The notes under the pieces: generated by a model
Databases searched by the model: none
What the model saw: only the letters and a program-made list of their open reading frames with translations
What the model was told of the DNA's origin: nothing
Translations under genes and position numbers: made by a program
DNA from: Zeus faber
Lineage: Eukaryota; Chordata; Actinopteri; Zeiformes; Zeidae
NCBI GenBank assembly: GCA_960531495.1
Contig: CAUIJY010000071.1
Coordinates: 1,364,001-1,428,000 of the forward strand
Direction of reading: 5' to 3'
DNA length: 64,000 nucleotides
Part shown: positions 48,401 to 59,712 of the stretch, in pieces
How positions within the stretch are numbered: the stretch's first letter is position 1
How the letters are laid out: each line of letters starts with the position of its first letter

Positions 48401-50960
48401 TAATTCAGCTAGACAGCAAACCGTCCAATGTTCTGAAAATGCTCATACCTCGTCAAATACATGTTGTATGGGCCTAAAACTGTTTGACAAACAACGCTTT
48501 AGCAGCATATACTAGTTCACCATTGTATTTAAACTGTCTGACACTGTCACACAGAGTAATGACTGAAGCGTTTAACCAATTCCCCTTTTCGACGTTTAAA
48601 TCGGCTGAAAATGCCTTTTTTCCCACATGTGCACACAATGATGAAAATAATCATAACTCGACAAATACATTGTACATGGGCCTAAAACTGTTTGACAAAC
48701 AACACTTTAGCAGCATATACTAGTTCACCATTGTATTTAAACTGTCTGACACTGTCACACAGAGTAATGACTGAAGCGTTTAACCAATTCCCCTTTTCGA
48801 CGTTTAAATCGGCTGAAAATGCGTTTTTTCCCACATGTGCACACAATGATGAAAATGATCATAACTCCACAAATACATGTTAGATGGGCCTAGAAATCTG
48901 TGAGAAACACTTAAGAAGCACATAATAGTTCATCATATTAATTAAATTTCTATGCTGTACTGCAGCATTCTGAATCATTCACCTCTGAATAGACAATTGT
49001 TCGGTGTTTCTCTAATTCAGCTAGACAGCAAACCGTCCAATGTTCTGAAAATGCTCATTCCTCGACAAATGCATGTTGTATGGGCCTAAAACTGTTTGAC
49101 AAACAACGCTTTAGCAGCATATACTAGTTCACCATTGTATTTAAACTGTCTGACACTGTCACACAGAGTAATGACTGAAGCGTTTAACCAATTCTCCTTT
49201 TCGACGTTTAAATCGGCTGAAAATGCGTTTTTTCCCACATGTGCACACAATGATGAAAATGATCATAACTCGACAAATACATTTTATATGGGCCTAAAAC
49301 TGTTTGACAAACAACACTTTAGCAGCATATACTAGTTCACCATTGTATTTAAACTGTCTGACACTGTCACACAGAGTAATGACTGAAGCGTTTAACCAAT
49401 TCCCCTTTTCGACGTTTAAATCGGCTGAAAATGCGTTTTTTCCCACATGTGCACACAATGATGAAAATGATCATAACTCCACAAATACATGTTAGATGGG
49501 CCTAGAAATCTGTGAGAAACACTTAAGAAGCACATAATAGTTCATCATATTAATTAAATTTCTATGCTGTACTGCAGCATTCTGAATCATTCACCTCTGA
49601 AGAGACAATGGTTCGGTGTTTCTCTAATTCAGTTAGACAGCAAACCGTCACAAGTTCTGAAAATGATCATAACTCCAGAAATACATGTTAGATGGGCATA
49701 GAAATCTGAGAGAAAAACTTAGGAAGCACATAATAGTTCATCATATTAATAAAATTTCTATGCTGTACTGCAGCATTCTGAATCATTCACCTCTGAAGAG
49801 ACAATGGTTCGGTGTTTTTCTAATTCAGCTAGACAGCAAACCGTCCAATGTTCTGAAAATGCTCATACCTCGTCAAATACATGTTGTATGGGCCTAAAAC
49901 TGTTTGACAAACAACGCTTTAGCAGCATATACTAGTTCACCATTGTATTTAAACTGTCTGACACTGTCACACAGAGTAATGACTGAAGCGTTTAACCAAT
50001 TCCCCTTTTCGACGTTTAAATCGGCTGAAAATGCGTTTTTTCCCACATGTGCACACAATGATGAAAATAATCATAACTCGACAAATACATTGTACATGGG
50101 CCTAAAACTGTTTGACAAACAACACTTTAGCAGCATATACTAGTTCACCATTGTATTTAAACTGTCTGACACTGTCACACAGAGTAATGACTGAAGCGTT
50201 TAACCAATTCCCCTTTTCGACGTTTAAATCGGCTGAAAATGCGTTTTTTCCCACATGTGCACACAATGATGAAAATGATCATAACTCCACAAATACATGT
50301 TAGATGGGCCTAGAAATCTGTGAGAAACACTTAAGAAGCACTTAATAGTTCATCATATTAATTAAATTTCTATGCTGTACTGCAGCATTCTGAATCATTC
50401 ACCTCTGAATAGACAATGGTTCGGTGTTTCTCTAATTCAGCTAGACAGCAAACCGTCACAAGTTCTGAAAATGATCATAACTCCAGAAATACATGTTAGA
50501 TGGGCATAGAAATCTGAGAGAAAAACTTAGGAAGCACATAATAGTTCATCATATTAATTAAATTTCAATGCTGTACTGCAGCATTCTGAATCATTCACCT
50601 CTGAAGAGACAATGGTTCGGTGTTTCTCTAATTCAGTTAGACAGCAAACCGTCACAAGTTCTGAAAATGATCATAACTCCAGAAATACATGTTAGATGGG
50701 CATAGAAATCTGAGAGAAAAACTTAGGAAGCACATAATAGTTCATCACATTAATTAAATTTCAATGCTGTACTGCAGCATTCTGAATCATTCACCTCTGA
50801 AGAGACAATGGTTCGGTGTTTCTCTAATTCAGCTAGACAGCAAACCGTCCAATGTTCTGAAAATGCTCATACCTCGACAAATACATGTTGTATGGGCCTA
50901 AAACTGTTTGACAAACAACGCTTTAGCAGCATATACTAGTTCACCATTGTATTTAAACTG
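45455..50960 (-). repeat. Young satellite, right arm, distal segment
   Basis: Reversed young A and B monomers. Up to 47109 this belongs to duplication copy 2. Beyond that it is independent array with B-B' and B-B'-B' runs and A-A pairs. A 3.2-kb internal similarity places 50112-50900 next to a layout like 46880-47640, including the AAGCACTTAATAG variant near 47107 and 50338. The segment ends near 50960, where a young A monomer (TTCACCATTGTATTTAAACTGTC) passes into an old B monomer (TTTGAGAAAGAC). Confidence 0.9.
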
Positions 50961-53900
50961 TCTTTGAGAAAGACTTAAGAAGCACATAATTGTTCCTCAT
51001 ATTAATTAAAGTTATATGGTGTACTGCAGCATTCAAAATCATGCACCTACAAAGAGACAATTGCTCGGTGTTTCTCTAATTCAGCTAGACAGCAAATCGT
51101 CCAAAGTTCTGAAAATGATCATAACTCGAAAAATACATTTTATATGGGCCTAAAACTGTTTGACAAACAACACTTTAGCAGCACATACTAGTTTATCATT
51201 GTATTTAAACTGTCTGACACTGTCACATAGAGTAATGACTGAAGCGTTTAACCGTTCCGCCAAATCGACGTTAAAATCGGCTGAAAATGCGTTTTTTCCC
51301 ACGTGTAGACTTTGATGAAAATTATCAGAACTCGAAAAATACATTTTATATGGGCCTAAAACTGTTTGCAAACAACACTTTAGCAGCACATACTAGTTTA
51401 TCATTGTATTTAAACTGTCTGACACTGTCACATGGAGTAATGACTGAAGCGTTTAACCGTTCCACCAAATCGACGTTAAAATCGGCTGAAAATGCATTTT
51501 TTCCCACATGTGTAGACTTTGATGAAAATTATCAGAACTCGAAAAATACATTTTATATGGGCCTAAAACTGGTTGACAGACAAGACATAAGCAGCACATA
51601 CTAGTTCATCATTGTATTTAAAATGTCTTTGAGAAAGACTTAAGAAGCAAAATAATTGTTCCTCATATTAATTAAAGTTATATGGTGTACTGCAGCATTC
51701 TGAATCATTCACCTACAAAGAGACAATGGTTCGGTGTTTCTCTAATTCAGCTCGACAGCAAATCGTCCAAAGTTCTGAAAATGATCAGAACTCGAAAAAT
51801 ACATTTTATATGGGCCTAAAACTGGTTGACAAACAACACTTTAGCAGCACATACTAGTTCATCATTGTATTTAAACTGTCTGACACTGTCACATGGAGTA
51901 AAGACTGAAGCGTTTAACCGATTCGCCTTTTCGACGTTTAAATCGACTGAAAATGCGTTTTTTCCCACATGTGTAGACTTTGATGAAAATGATCAGAACT
52001 TGAAAAATACATTTTATATGGGCCTAAAACTGGTTGACAAACAAGACTTTAGCAGCACATACTAGTTTATCATTGTATTTAAACTGTCTTTGAGAAAGAC
52101 TTAAGAAGCACATAATAGTTCCTCATATTCATTAAAGTTATATGGTGTACTGCAGCATTCTAAATCATGCGCCTACGAAGAGACAATGGTTCGGTGTTTC
52201 TCTAATTCAGCTAGACAGCAAACGGTCCAAAGTTCGGAAAATGATCATAACTCGAAAAATACATTTTATATGGGCCTAAAACTGGTTGACAGACAAGACA
52301 TAAGCAGCACATACTAGTTCATCATTGTATTTAAACTGTCTTTGAGAAAGACTTAAGAAGCAAAATAATTGTTCCTCATATTAATTAAAGTTATATGGTG
52401 TACTGCAGCATTCTGAATCATTCACCTACAAAGAGACAATGGTTCGGTGTTTCTCTAATTCAGCTCGACAGCAAATCGTCCAAAGTTCTGAAAATGATCA
52501 GAACTCGAAAAATACATTTTATATGGGCCTAAAACTGGTTGACAAACAACACTTTAGCAGCACATACTAGTTCATCATTGTATTTAAACTGTCTGACACT
52601 GTCACATGGAGTAATGACTGAAGCGTTTAACCGATTCGCCTTTTCGACGTTTAAATCGACTGAAAATGCGTTTTTTCCCACATGTGTAGACTTTGATGAA
52701 AATGATCAGAACTCGAAAAATACATTTTATATGGGCCTAAAACTGGTTGACAAACAAGACTTTAGCAGCACATACTAGTTTATCATTGTATTTAAACTGT
52801 CTTTGAGAAAGAATTAAGAAGCACATAATAGTTCCTCATATTCATTAAAGTTATATGGTGTACTGCAGCATTCTAAATCATGCGCCTACAAAGAGACAAT
52901 GGTTCGGTGTTTCTCTAATTCAGCTAGACAGCAAACGGTCCAAAGTTCGGAAAATGATCATAACTCGAAAAATACATTTTATATGGGCCTAAAACTGGTT
53001 GGCAAACAACACATTAGCAGCACATACTAGTTTATCATTGTATTTACACTTTCTGACACTGTCACATAGAGTAATGACTGAAGCGTTCAACCGATTCGCC
53101 TTTTCGACGTTTAAATCGGCTGAAAATGCGTTTTTTCTCACGTGTAGACTTTGATGAAAATTATCAGAACTCGAAAAATACATTTTATTTGGGCCTAAAA
53201 CTGGTTGACAAACAAGACTTTAGCAGCACATACTAGTTTATCATTGTATTTAAACTGTCTGACACTGTCACATAGAGTAATGACTGAAGTGTTTAACCGT
53301 TCCGCCAAATCGACGTTTAAATCGACTGAAAATGCGTTTTTTCCCACGTGTAGACTGATGAAAATTGTCTGAACTCGAAAAATACATTTTATATGGGCCT
53401 AAAACTGGTTGACAAACAAGACTTTAGCAGCACATACTAGTTCATCATTGTATTTAAACTGACTGACACTGTCACATAGAGTAATGACTGAAGCGTTTAA
53501 CCGTTCCGCCAAATCGACGTTGAAATCGACTGAAAATGCGTTTTTCCCCACGTGTAGACATTGATGAAAATGATCATAACTCGAAAAATACATTTTATAT
53601 GGGCCTAAAACTGGTTGACAAACAAGACTTTAGCAGCACATACTAGTTTATCATTGTATTTAAACTGTCTGACACTGTCACATAGAGTAATGACTGAAGT
53701 GTTTAAACTTTCGCCAAATCGACGTTTAAATCGACTGAAAATGTGTTTTTTCCCACGTGTAGACTGATGAAAATTATCTGAACTCGAAAAATACATTTTA
53801 TATGGGCCTAAAACTGGTTGACAAACAAGACTTTAGCAGCACATACTAGTTCATCATTGTATTTAAACTGACTGACACTGTCACATAGAGTAATGACTGA

Positions 53901-56455
53901 AGCGTTTAACCGTTCCGCCAAATCGACGTTTAAATCGACTGAAAATGCGTTTTTTCCCACGTGTAGACATTGATGAAAATTATCATAACTCGAAAAATAC
54001 ATTTTATATGGGCCTAAAACTGGTTGACAAACAAGACTTTAGCTGCACATACTAGTTTATCATTGTATTTAAACTGTCTTTGAGAAAGACTTAAGAAGCA
54101 CATAATTGTTCCTCATATTAATTAAAGTTATATGGTGTACTGCAGCATTCAAAATCATGCACCTACAAAGAGACAATTGTTCGGTGTTTCTCTAATTCAG
54201 CTAGACAGCAAATCGTCCAAAGTTCTGAAAATGATCATAACTCGAAAAATACATTTTATATGGACCTAAAACTGTTTGACAAACAACACTTTAGCAGCAC
54301 ATACTAGTTTATCATTGTATTTAAACTGTCTGACACTGTCACATAGAGTAATGACTGAAGCGTTTAACCGTTCCGCCAAATCGACGTTAAAATCGGCTGA
54401 AAATGCGTTTTTTCCCACGTGTAGACTTTGATGAAAATTATCAGAACTCGAAAAATACATTTTATATGGGCCTAAAACTGGTTGTCAAACAACACTTTAG
54501 CAGCACATACTAGTTCATCATTGTATTTAAACTGTCTGACACTGTCACATGGAGTAATGACTGAAGCGTTTAACCGATTCGCCTTTTCGACGTTTCAATC
54601 GACTGAAAATGCGTTTTTTCCCACATGTGTAGACTTTGATGAAAATTATCAGAACTCGAAAAATACATTTTATATGGGCCTAAAACTGGTTGACAAACAA
54701 GACTTTAGCAGCACATACTAGTTTATCATTGTATTTAAACTGTCTGACACTGTCACATAGAGTAATGACTGAAGCGTTTAACCGTTCCGCCAAATCGACG
54801 TTAAAATCGGCTGAAAATTCGTTTTTTCCCACGTGTAGACTTTGATGAAAATTATCATAACTCGAAAAATACATTTTATATGGGCCTAAAACTGGTTGAC
54901 AAACAACACTTTAGCAGCACATACTAGTTTATCATTGTATTTAAACTGTCTTTGCGAAAGACATAAGAAGCACATAATTGTTCCTCATATTAATTAAAGT
55001 TATATGGTGTACTGCAGCATTCTAAATCATGCACCTACAAAGAGGCAATGGTTCAGTGTTTCTCAAATTCAACTAGACAGCAAATCGTCCAAATTTCTGA
55101 AAATGATCATAACTCGAAAAATACATTTTATATGGGCCTAAAACTGGTTGACAAACAACACTTTAGCAGCACATACTAGTTCATCATTGTATTTAAACTG
55201 TCTGACACTGTCACATGGAGTAATGACTTAAGCGTTTAACCGATTCGCCTTTTCGACGTTTAAATCGACTGAAAATGCGTTTTTTCCCACATGTGTAGAC
55301 TTTGATGAAAATTATCAGAACTCGAAAAATACATTTTATATGGGCCTAAAACTGGTTGACAAACAAGACTTTAGCAGCACATACTAGTTTATCATTGTAT
55401 TTAAACTGTCTTTGAGAAAGACATAAGAAGCACATAATAGTTCCTCATATTCATTAAAGTTATATGGTGTACTGCAGCATTCTAAATCATGCGCCTACAA
55501 AGAGACAATGGTTCGGTGTTTCTCTAATTCAGCTAGACAGCAAACGATCCAAAGTTCTGAAAATGATCATAACTCGAAAAATACATTTTATATGGGCCTA
55601 AAACTGGTTGACAAACAACACTTTAGCAGCACATACTAGTTTATCATTGTATTTAAACTGTCTGACACTGTCACATAGAGTAATGACTGAAGCGTTTAAC
55701 CGTTCCGCCAAATCGACGTTTAAATCGGCTGAAAATGCGTTTTTTCCCACATGTGTAGACTTTGATGAAAATGATCATAACTCGAGAAATACATTTTATA
55801 TGGGCCTAAAACTGGTTGACAAACAACACTTTAGCAGCACATACTAGTTTATCATTGTATTTAAACTGTCTTTGAGAAAGACTTAAGCACATAATTGTTC
55901 CTCATATTAATTAAAATTATATGGTGTACTGCAGCATTCTGAATCATTCACCTATAAAGAGACATTGGTTCGGTGTTTCTCTAATTCAGCAAGGCAGCAA
56001 ACCGTCCAAAATTCTGAAAATACTCATAACTCGAAAAATACATTTTATATGAGCCTAAAACTCGTTGACAGACAACACTTTAGCAGCACATACTAGTTCA
56101 TCATAGTATTTAAACTGTCTGACACTGTCGCACAGAGTAATGACTGTAGCGTTTAACCGATCCGCCCTTTCGGCGTTTAAATCGGCTGAAAATGCGTTTT
56201 TTCCCACATGTGCAGACGTTGATAAAAATAATCATTACTCGAAAAATAAATGTTAGAAGGACCTACAACTGTTTGACAAACAACACTTTAGCAGCACATA
56301 CTAGTTCATCATAGTATTTAAACTGCCTGACACTGTCACACAGAGTAATGACTGTAGCGTTTAACCGATCCGCCTTTTCGACGTTTAAATGGGCTGAAAA
56401 TGCGTAACTCGACAAATACATGTTTGACCTTTTGTCTGATCCTGCCACACAGAGT
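50961..56455 (-). repeat. Old-subfamily satellite block, right arm, decaying at its outer edge
   Basis: This block mirrors the left old block. Pairs such as 2458-2652 with 53399-53593 keep a constant coordinate sum near 56,051, 764-958 pairs with 54680-54874 (sum 55,638), and 6226-6543 pairs with 51287-51604 (sum 57,830). The step changes of 414 and about 1,780 bp reflect extra repeat units in the left arm. Beyond about 55480 there is no left partner in the window. The last monomers (56040-56455) are the most diverged; one has lost about 38 bp near 56404 and the final one breaks off after CCACACAGAGTAAT. Confidence 0.9.
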
Positions 56456-56990
56456 AATTTTATTTTTTATTTATTTATTTTCAACCCATCCTGTCAGCAT
56501 GCTGGGCATACAACAAAGAGTATTTGCATGCCATTGCATCTAGGACAGAGTTAGTCCGCAAGTGTAGCTCAAGTTCTCCACCTGCAATGCAACACTTTAT
56601 TAATTCTTAAATCATCAAGAACTGCTGCAATAATTCTGTCCAGTGGATGACCTGTAGGATGACAAGAGCACAGTTTTTGGTCAAAGAGAACCACCACCAA
56701 CCCCCCTCTTTGGAAAACTATTTATCATGTTTGGCTCTATAAACAACTGATCACTACCCCAAGAGGGAGAGAATCATGGCCGGTGAGACAATTAAACATA
56801 GAACCTGAAAACATTTACACAAAAAAATTAACATTGGACGACAACATGTAATGAAAAACAGTTGATTAGGTCCAGGAAAACTGGAATGACAAATGGTCAC
56901 CTGGCCTCTTCCTGTCATAGTTATGGCAGTAAATGAGGGAGAAAAGGAGAGTAATGCAACCAGAAGGCTGCTGGGGTGCATTCAAAGAAG

Positions 56991-57023
56991 GTGTGGTGGT
57001 GTGTGCATGTGTGTGTGTGTGTG
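56991..57023. repeat. (TG)n microsatellite
   Basis: A short GTGGTGTGTGCATGTGTG...GTG tract lies inside the 1.04-kb insertion. The open frames across it are low-complexity and not considered genes. Confidence 0.85.
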
Positions 57024-57464
57024 ATAGGACCGCCTGTCTGTCCATCCCGGAAAACCCCAGTGCTAAATGTGTACTGTTGCCTATTGCAGTCAAAATTGCG
57101 GGGTTGGGGATGCAAGTCCTTCAGGCAAGTCGACCCTGAATCACTCACACCCCTCCTGCCCCGCAGACCCTGGTCTGGTGGAGTGTTGCTTGGAGTAGGA
57201 TTCGTGTGCGAGTGTATGCATTCTAAGCCAATATGAGTCGGATTAACATTTCGTAACGGACGAGAAGCACGCTGGGGCAGGAGCGTGACAGGCAAGATGG
57301 CAGCTGCCCGCTGCATCCCCACCTATATAGCTTGCACCCCACCCATCCCGCAAGCCCTAGGCCTATTGTGTGGTGTATTTGTGAATATAAGTTTTGGCAC
57401 TGGGAGAGATAGGCGAATCGCGACCAGATCGATGCAGGGGCGCGGCGCCCAAACACACAACCAC

Positions 57465-57489
57465 GCCCCACACCAACACAGTGTGGGGC
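57465..57489. other. Perfect 9-bp hairpin at the end of the insertion
   Basis: GCCCCACAC (57465-57473) and GTGTGGGGC (57481-57489) form a perfect stem with a 7-base loop, 7 bp from the satellite remnant. A terminal hairpin recalls Helitron 3' ends, but no CTRR end follows and no TC start is found at the other end. Confidence 0.6.
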
Positions 57490-57496
57490 GCACATA

Positions 57497-57552
57497 CAAG
57501 CTTTTAACCTAACCGCCTTTTCAGCATTTTAAATCGTCTGACAATACGTTAT
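57497..57552 (-). repeat. Orphan decayed satellite A fragment
   Basis: AAGCTTTTAACCTAACCGCC and the following bases, through TTTTAAATCGTCTGACAATACG, align with the A monomer segment AAGCGTTTAACCGATTCGCC ... TTTAAATCGGCTGAAAATGCG. Roughly four of five bases match by eye. It continues the monomer interrupted at 56455 and marks the true outer limit of the array. Confidence 0.7.
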
Positions 57553-58278
57553 CTTCTATCTTCTCTCTTCTATCCTCCTTTCCCTCATGAAAATGAGGGA
57601 GTGGATGAAGGTAGAGTGTACAGCTCGATCCGGCGTAGTAAGTTGAGTAAGTAAAGGACGTTTATGAAAATGAAAGATGAAGTTGGTTAAAACCCATCCC
57701 CCCATCCCCAATTGGTTAAAACCAATTAGGATTTTTATTGGAAGAAAACAAAGAAAATAAAAGGAGTTTATTCCAAAAAATGGGTGGAGCTATGCCCCAT
57801 AAATTCAGATGTGCCGAGGAGCTAACTTCATTCTGAACCGAACTGAAATGTGGCGGACAAAGTAGTCAAGCACCGGCTGCGGACAACATAAAGACTCCGG
57901 GGCGCCATTTACTCGGCGCCCTGCCCCTACCGGGTCTCTGCTCAGGCACAACTTGTGGAAGTCTCTGCCCACAGGTAAGGGCTTAGGGAAGGAGATGGCT
58001 GTGGTGCGCCGACATGGCGAAAGTTTTACTGTTCATTTCAACTTGCAGGCCACAATTATATGTATCACTGAGGATCATTATAATAATTGTGGATAATAAT
58101 GATCCTCTTGGGAGCAGGAGGAATGGCGTTCCACTGCTGGACTGCTTACGAGCCCATGCGCCGATCCCCTCTGTAAGACAGACAAACATTAAGAAAACTC
58201 CCTGCCTCGAGTCGGACCAATCAGCTGAACAAAAGTGGACAGAAGTCGAAAAAACTTCAATATGTATGTGACAAATAA
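57553..58278. other. No gene recognised; pyrimidine-rich tract and small inverted repeats
   Basis: A CTTCTAT-type pyrimidine tract (about 57556-57590) is followed by unique-looking DNA. AATTGGTT/AACCAATT forms a small inverted repeat at 57710-57727. Around 58050-58107 two overlapping inverted repeats occur. No coding region, RNA gene or known element was recognised. Confidence 0.5.
58070..58107. other. Nested inverted repeat (12-bp stem)
   Basis: GAGGATCATTAT (58070-58081) pairs perfectly with ATAATGATCCTC (58096-58107) over a 14-base loop. An alternative stem, CCACAATT (58050-58057) with AATTGTGG (58085-58092), uses the loop, so two mutually exclusive folds are possible. No function is known. 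Confidence 0.65.
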
Positions 58279-58530
58279 TCTCTTGAACTTGAACTTGAAC
58301 TTGAAACTGAAGACCAGCTGATTCTTAAAACTTGGAACGAGCGTCCCGTCACACAGCACACAATGCAGCGTGTGAGTAATGCCGTATTGACCATGTTTGG
58401 CTTTACATATGCATGTGAGCAGTCTTTCTCGCATCTGAGAAACATTAAGACCATCCTACGCTTAAGTTTAACTGATGGAAGCCTCAACGCCTGCATTAAG
58501 CTTAACCTCACAACGTATGATCCAGACTAG
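58279..58530 (+). pseudogene. hAT transposase C-terminal fragment
   Basis: An open stretch of 83 codons ends at TAG 58528-58530. After a short (CTTGAA)n expansion that reads ELELELE, the translated segment contains VLTMFGFTYACEQSFSHLR, then NIKTILRLSLTDGSLNACIK and LNLTTYDPD. This is the pattern of the hAT dimerisation domain C-terminus (Y-x-CE-x-SFS...NI/MK...R..LTD..L), as in GTF2IRD2/ZBED-like hAT proteins. The catalytic core and the zinc-finger BED domain are absent and no start is evident, so this is a 5'-truncated relic. Domesticated use cannot be judged from this piece. Confidence 0.75.
58282..58305 (+). repeat. (CTTGAA)4 hexanucleotide repeat
   Basis: Four units of CTTGAA sit at the 5' edge of the hAT-derived frame and keep it open. 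Because the period is six, length changes would not shift the frame. Confidence 0.9.
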
Positions 58531-59398
58531 AAGGCCATCAGCAAAACGAAGGAGCACCAGAAGTTGCATTAATGGTAAAAAGTATTTCATTTATTATTGG
58601 TTAGCTACAGTATAAGAACAATATTATGAAGAAGAATAAAGAGAAATGTATTATATAGAGGGCTTTTTTAAGTACTCAGAGATGTGTTGTACATTAAAAA
58701 TGTATGCCTTACTTATGAAGTAGCCAATTTTGCATTGATCAAGAGAATCGTGGTTTTTGTCTGTTTATTTGCTTTATGTTATCCAATAATAAAATCGACA
58801 TTATTAAATACATGATTATTATAGATTATTCTTGACCCATCCTAGCAAAAGCGTTGAATGAATGAATCCTTGGGTGATTGAAATGATGTTTGAGGCGTGT
58901 GACCGCCTGGCCGATGGATCACTCTGGAGCACGTATGGATGAGATGAGTTCGGAGACATTTTATCAGTGTCTCGGGGTATGTTTAGCTACATGGCTGATG
59001 AAAATCGCGATTAAAAACAAGCAAATGTATAAATGTGAGATACAGTAAGCATAGTATGTGTGTTGTACACAACATGTCAAACTAGTTTCCCACATGAGTC
59101 CTTGGTTTAAAAGTAGCGTTATAATCTAAATATCTGGTAGGATTTCTGGAAAGGATACTGTAAGGCTTTAAATTTATTTGAAAAAAATATAACAAGGCGA
59201 GAGAGCTGTAAAGTTAGTTGACAGGCTGAAATGATTATGGAAGTTGATGTGAAAGACAATGAAAGTGGGAAAGTTAGCAAATGATGCATTTGGGATTCTT
59301 TGTTAAGGATGGAAGTTGGAGCAAAGAGAGTTGTAAAAGTCATTTTAGTAAAATATTGGTTCAGCAGAGGAAGCTAGCTAACTTATGAGTTAACCCGG
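58531..59398. other. AT-rich spacer, nothing recognised
   Basis: About 870 bp without a supported gene. The first part is AT-rich with several AATAAA words (near 58635 and 58785). These could be the decayed 3' part of the hAT element, but no terminal inverted repeat was found. A short inverted repeat ACCCGGA/TCCGGGT lies at about 59394-59413. Confidence 0.5.
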
Positions 59399-59410
59399 AC
59401 TAACTTCCGG

Positions 59411-59712
59411 GTGCGCCGTAGTATGGACACACCGGCTCTGCATTCAACTCTTAGTTTTGTGTTTATTACTATTTGTATTGTTCTTATTTTTGCATGCAGT
59501 GCACTGTCGCTATTACAATATGAACGACAAGCACTCCTGGACGTCTGTTCGACACCTCATACGGACTTTTTCGCAACTTACCGGAGTACGTACTAAGATC
59601 TCTTTGTCCTGCCGCCACTGTGTTTACCAATACGCCGACGGAGGAGAAAGACAAGAGGAAAACCTGCCGGAATTCTATGCAGATCTCGGAGGAGATACTA
59701 AAAAGTGAATAG
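59411..59712 (+). pseudogene. Frameshifted LINE-like N-terminal reading frame
   Basis: The first frame starts at ATG 59411 and gives a hydrophobic segment (FVFITICIVLIFACSALSLL, residues about 16-35), then YERQALLDV, then an early stop at 59594-59596. A shift of frame near 59577 continues an arginine/lysine-rich stretch to a TAG at 59710-59712. A leading hydrophobic segment, a Y-x-R-x-x-LL motif and a basic tract recall the N-termini of open frames that precede fish LINE endonuclease domains. No endonuclease or reverse transcriptase follows. The assignment is from memory of the pattern and is weak. It could also be a random open frame. Confidence 0.3.

Larger units (their letters stand above)
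56456..57496 (-). mobile_element. Unclassified 1.04-kb insertion splitting the last satellite monomer
   Basis: A satellite monomer stops at CACACAGAGTAAT (56453) and its continuation, decayed but alignable, resumes at AAGCTTTTAACC (57497). Only about 5 bp of monomer are missing. The inserted DNA is not satellite. Its left end is T/A-rich (TTTTATTTTTTATTTATTTA), which on the minus strand is an (AAAT)n-like tail, so a minus-strand retroelement or processed transcript is the simplest reading. It contains a TG microsatellite near 56991-57023 and a 9-bp hairpin near the other end. No ORF with recognisable homology and no clear target duplication was seen. Confidence 0.5.

Noticed and set aside
1-56455. 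CRISPR-like or bacterial repeat array
   Set aside because: Repeats of ~200 bp are directly adjacent with no short repeats separated by unique spacers. Flanking LINE, hAT and retroviral sequences are eukaryotic.
56456-57496. Helitron identity for the 1.04-kb insertion
   Set aside because: A hairpin is present near one end, but there is no CTRR terminus, no TC start and no A/T host dinucleotide at the edges.
56754-57512. Several 75-133 codon frames around the TG microsatellite
   Set aside because: They overlap each other on both strands, include repeat-coded His/Thr or Cys/Val runs and show no domain.
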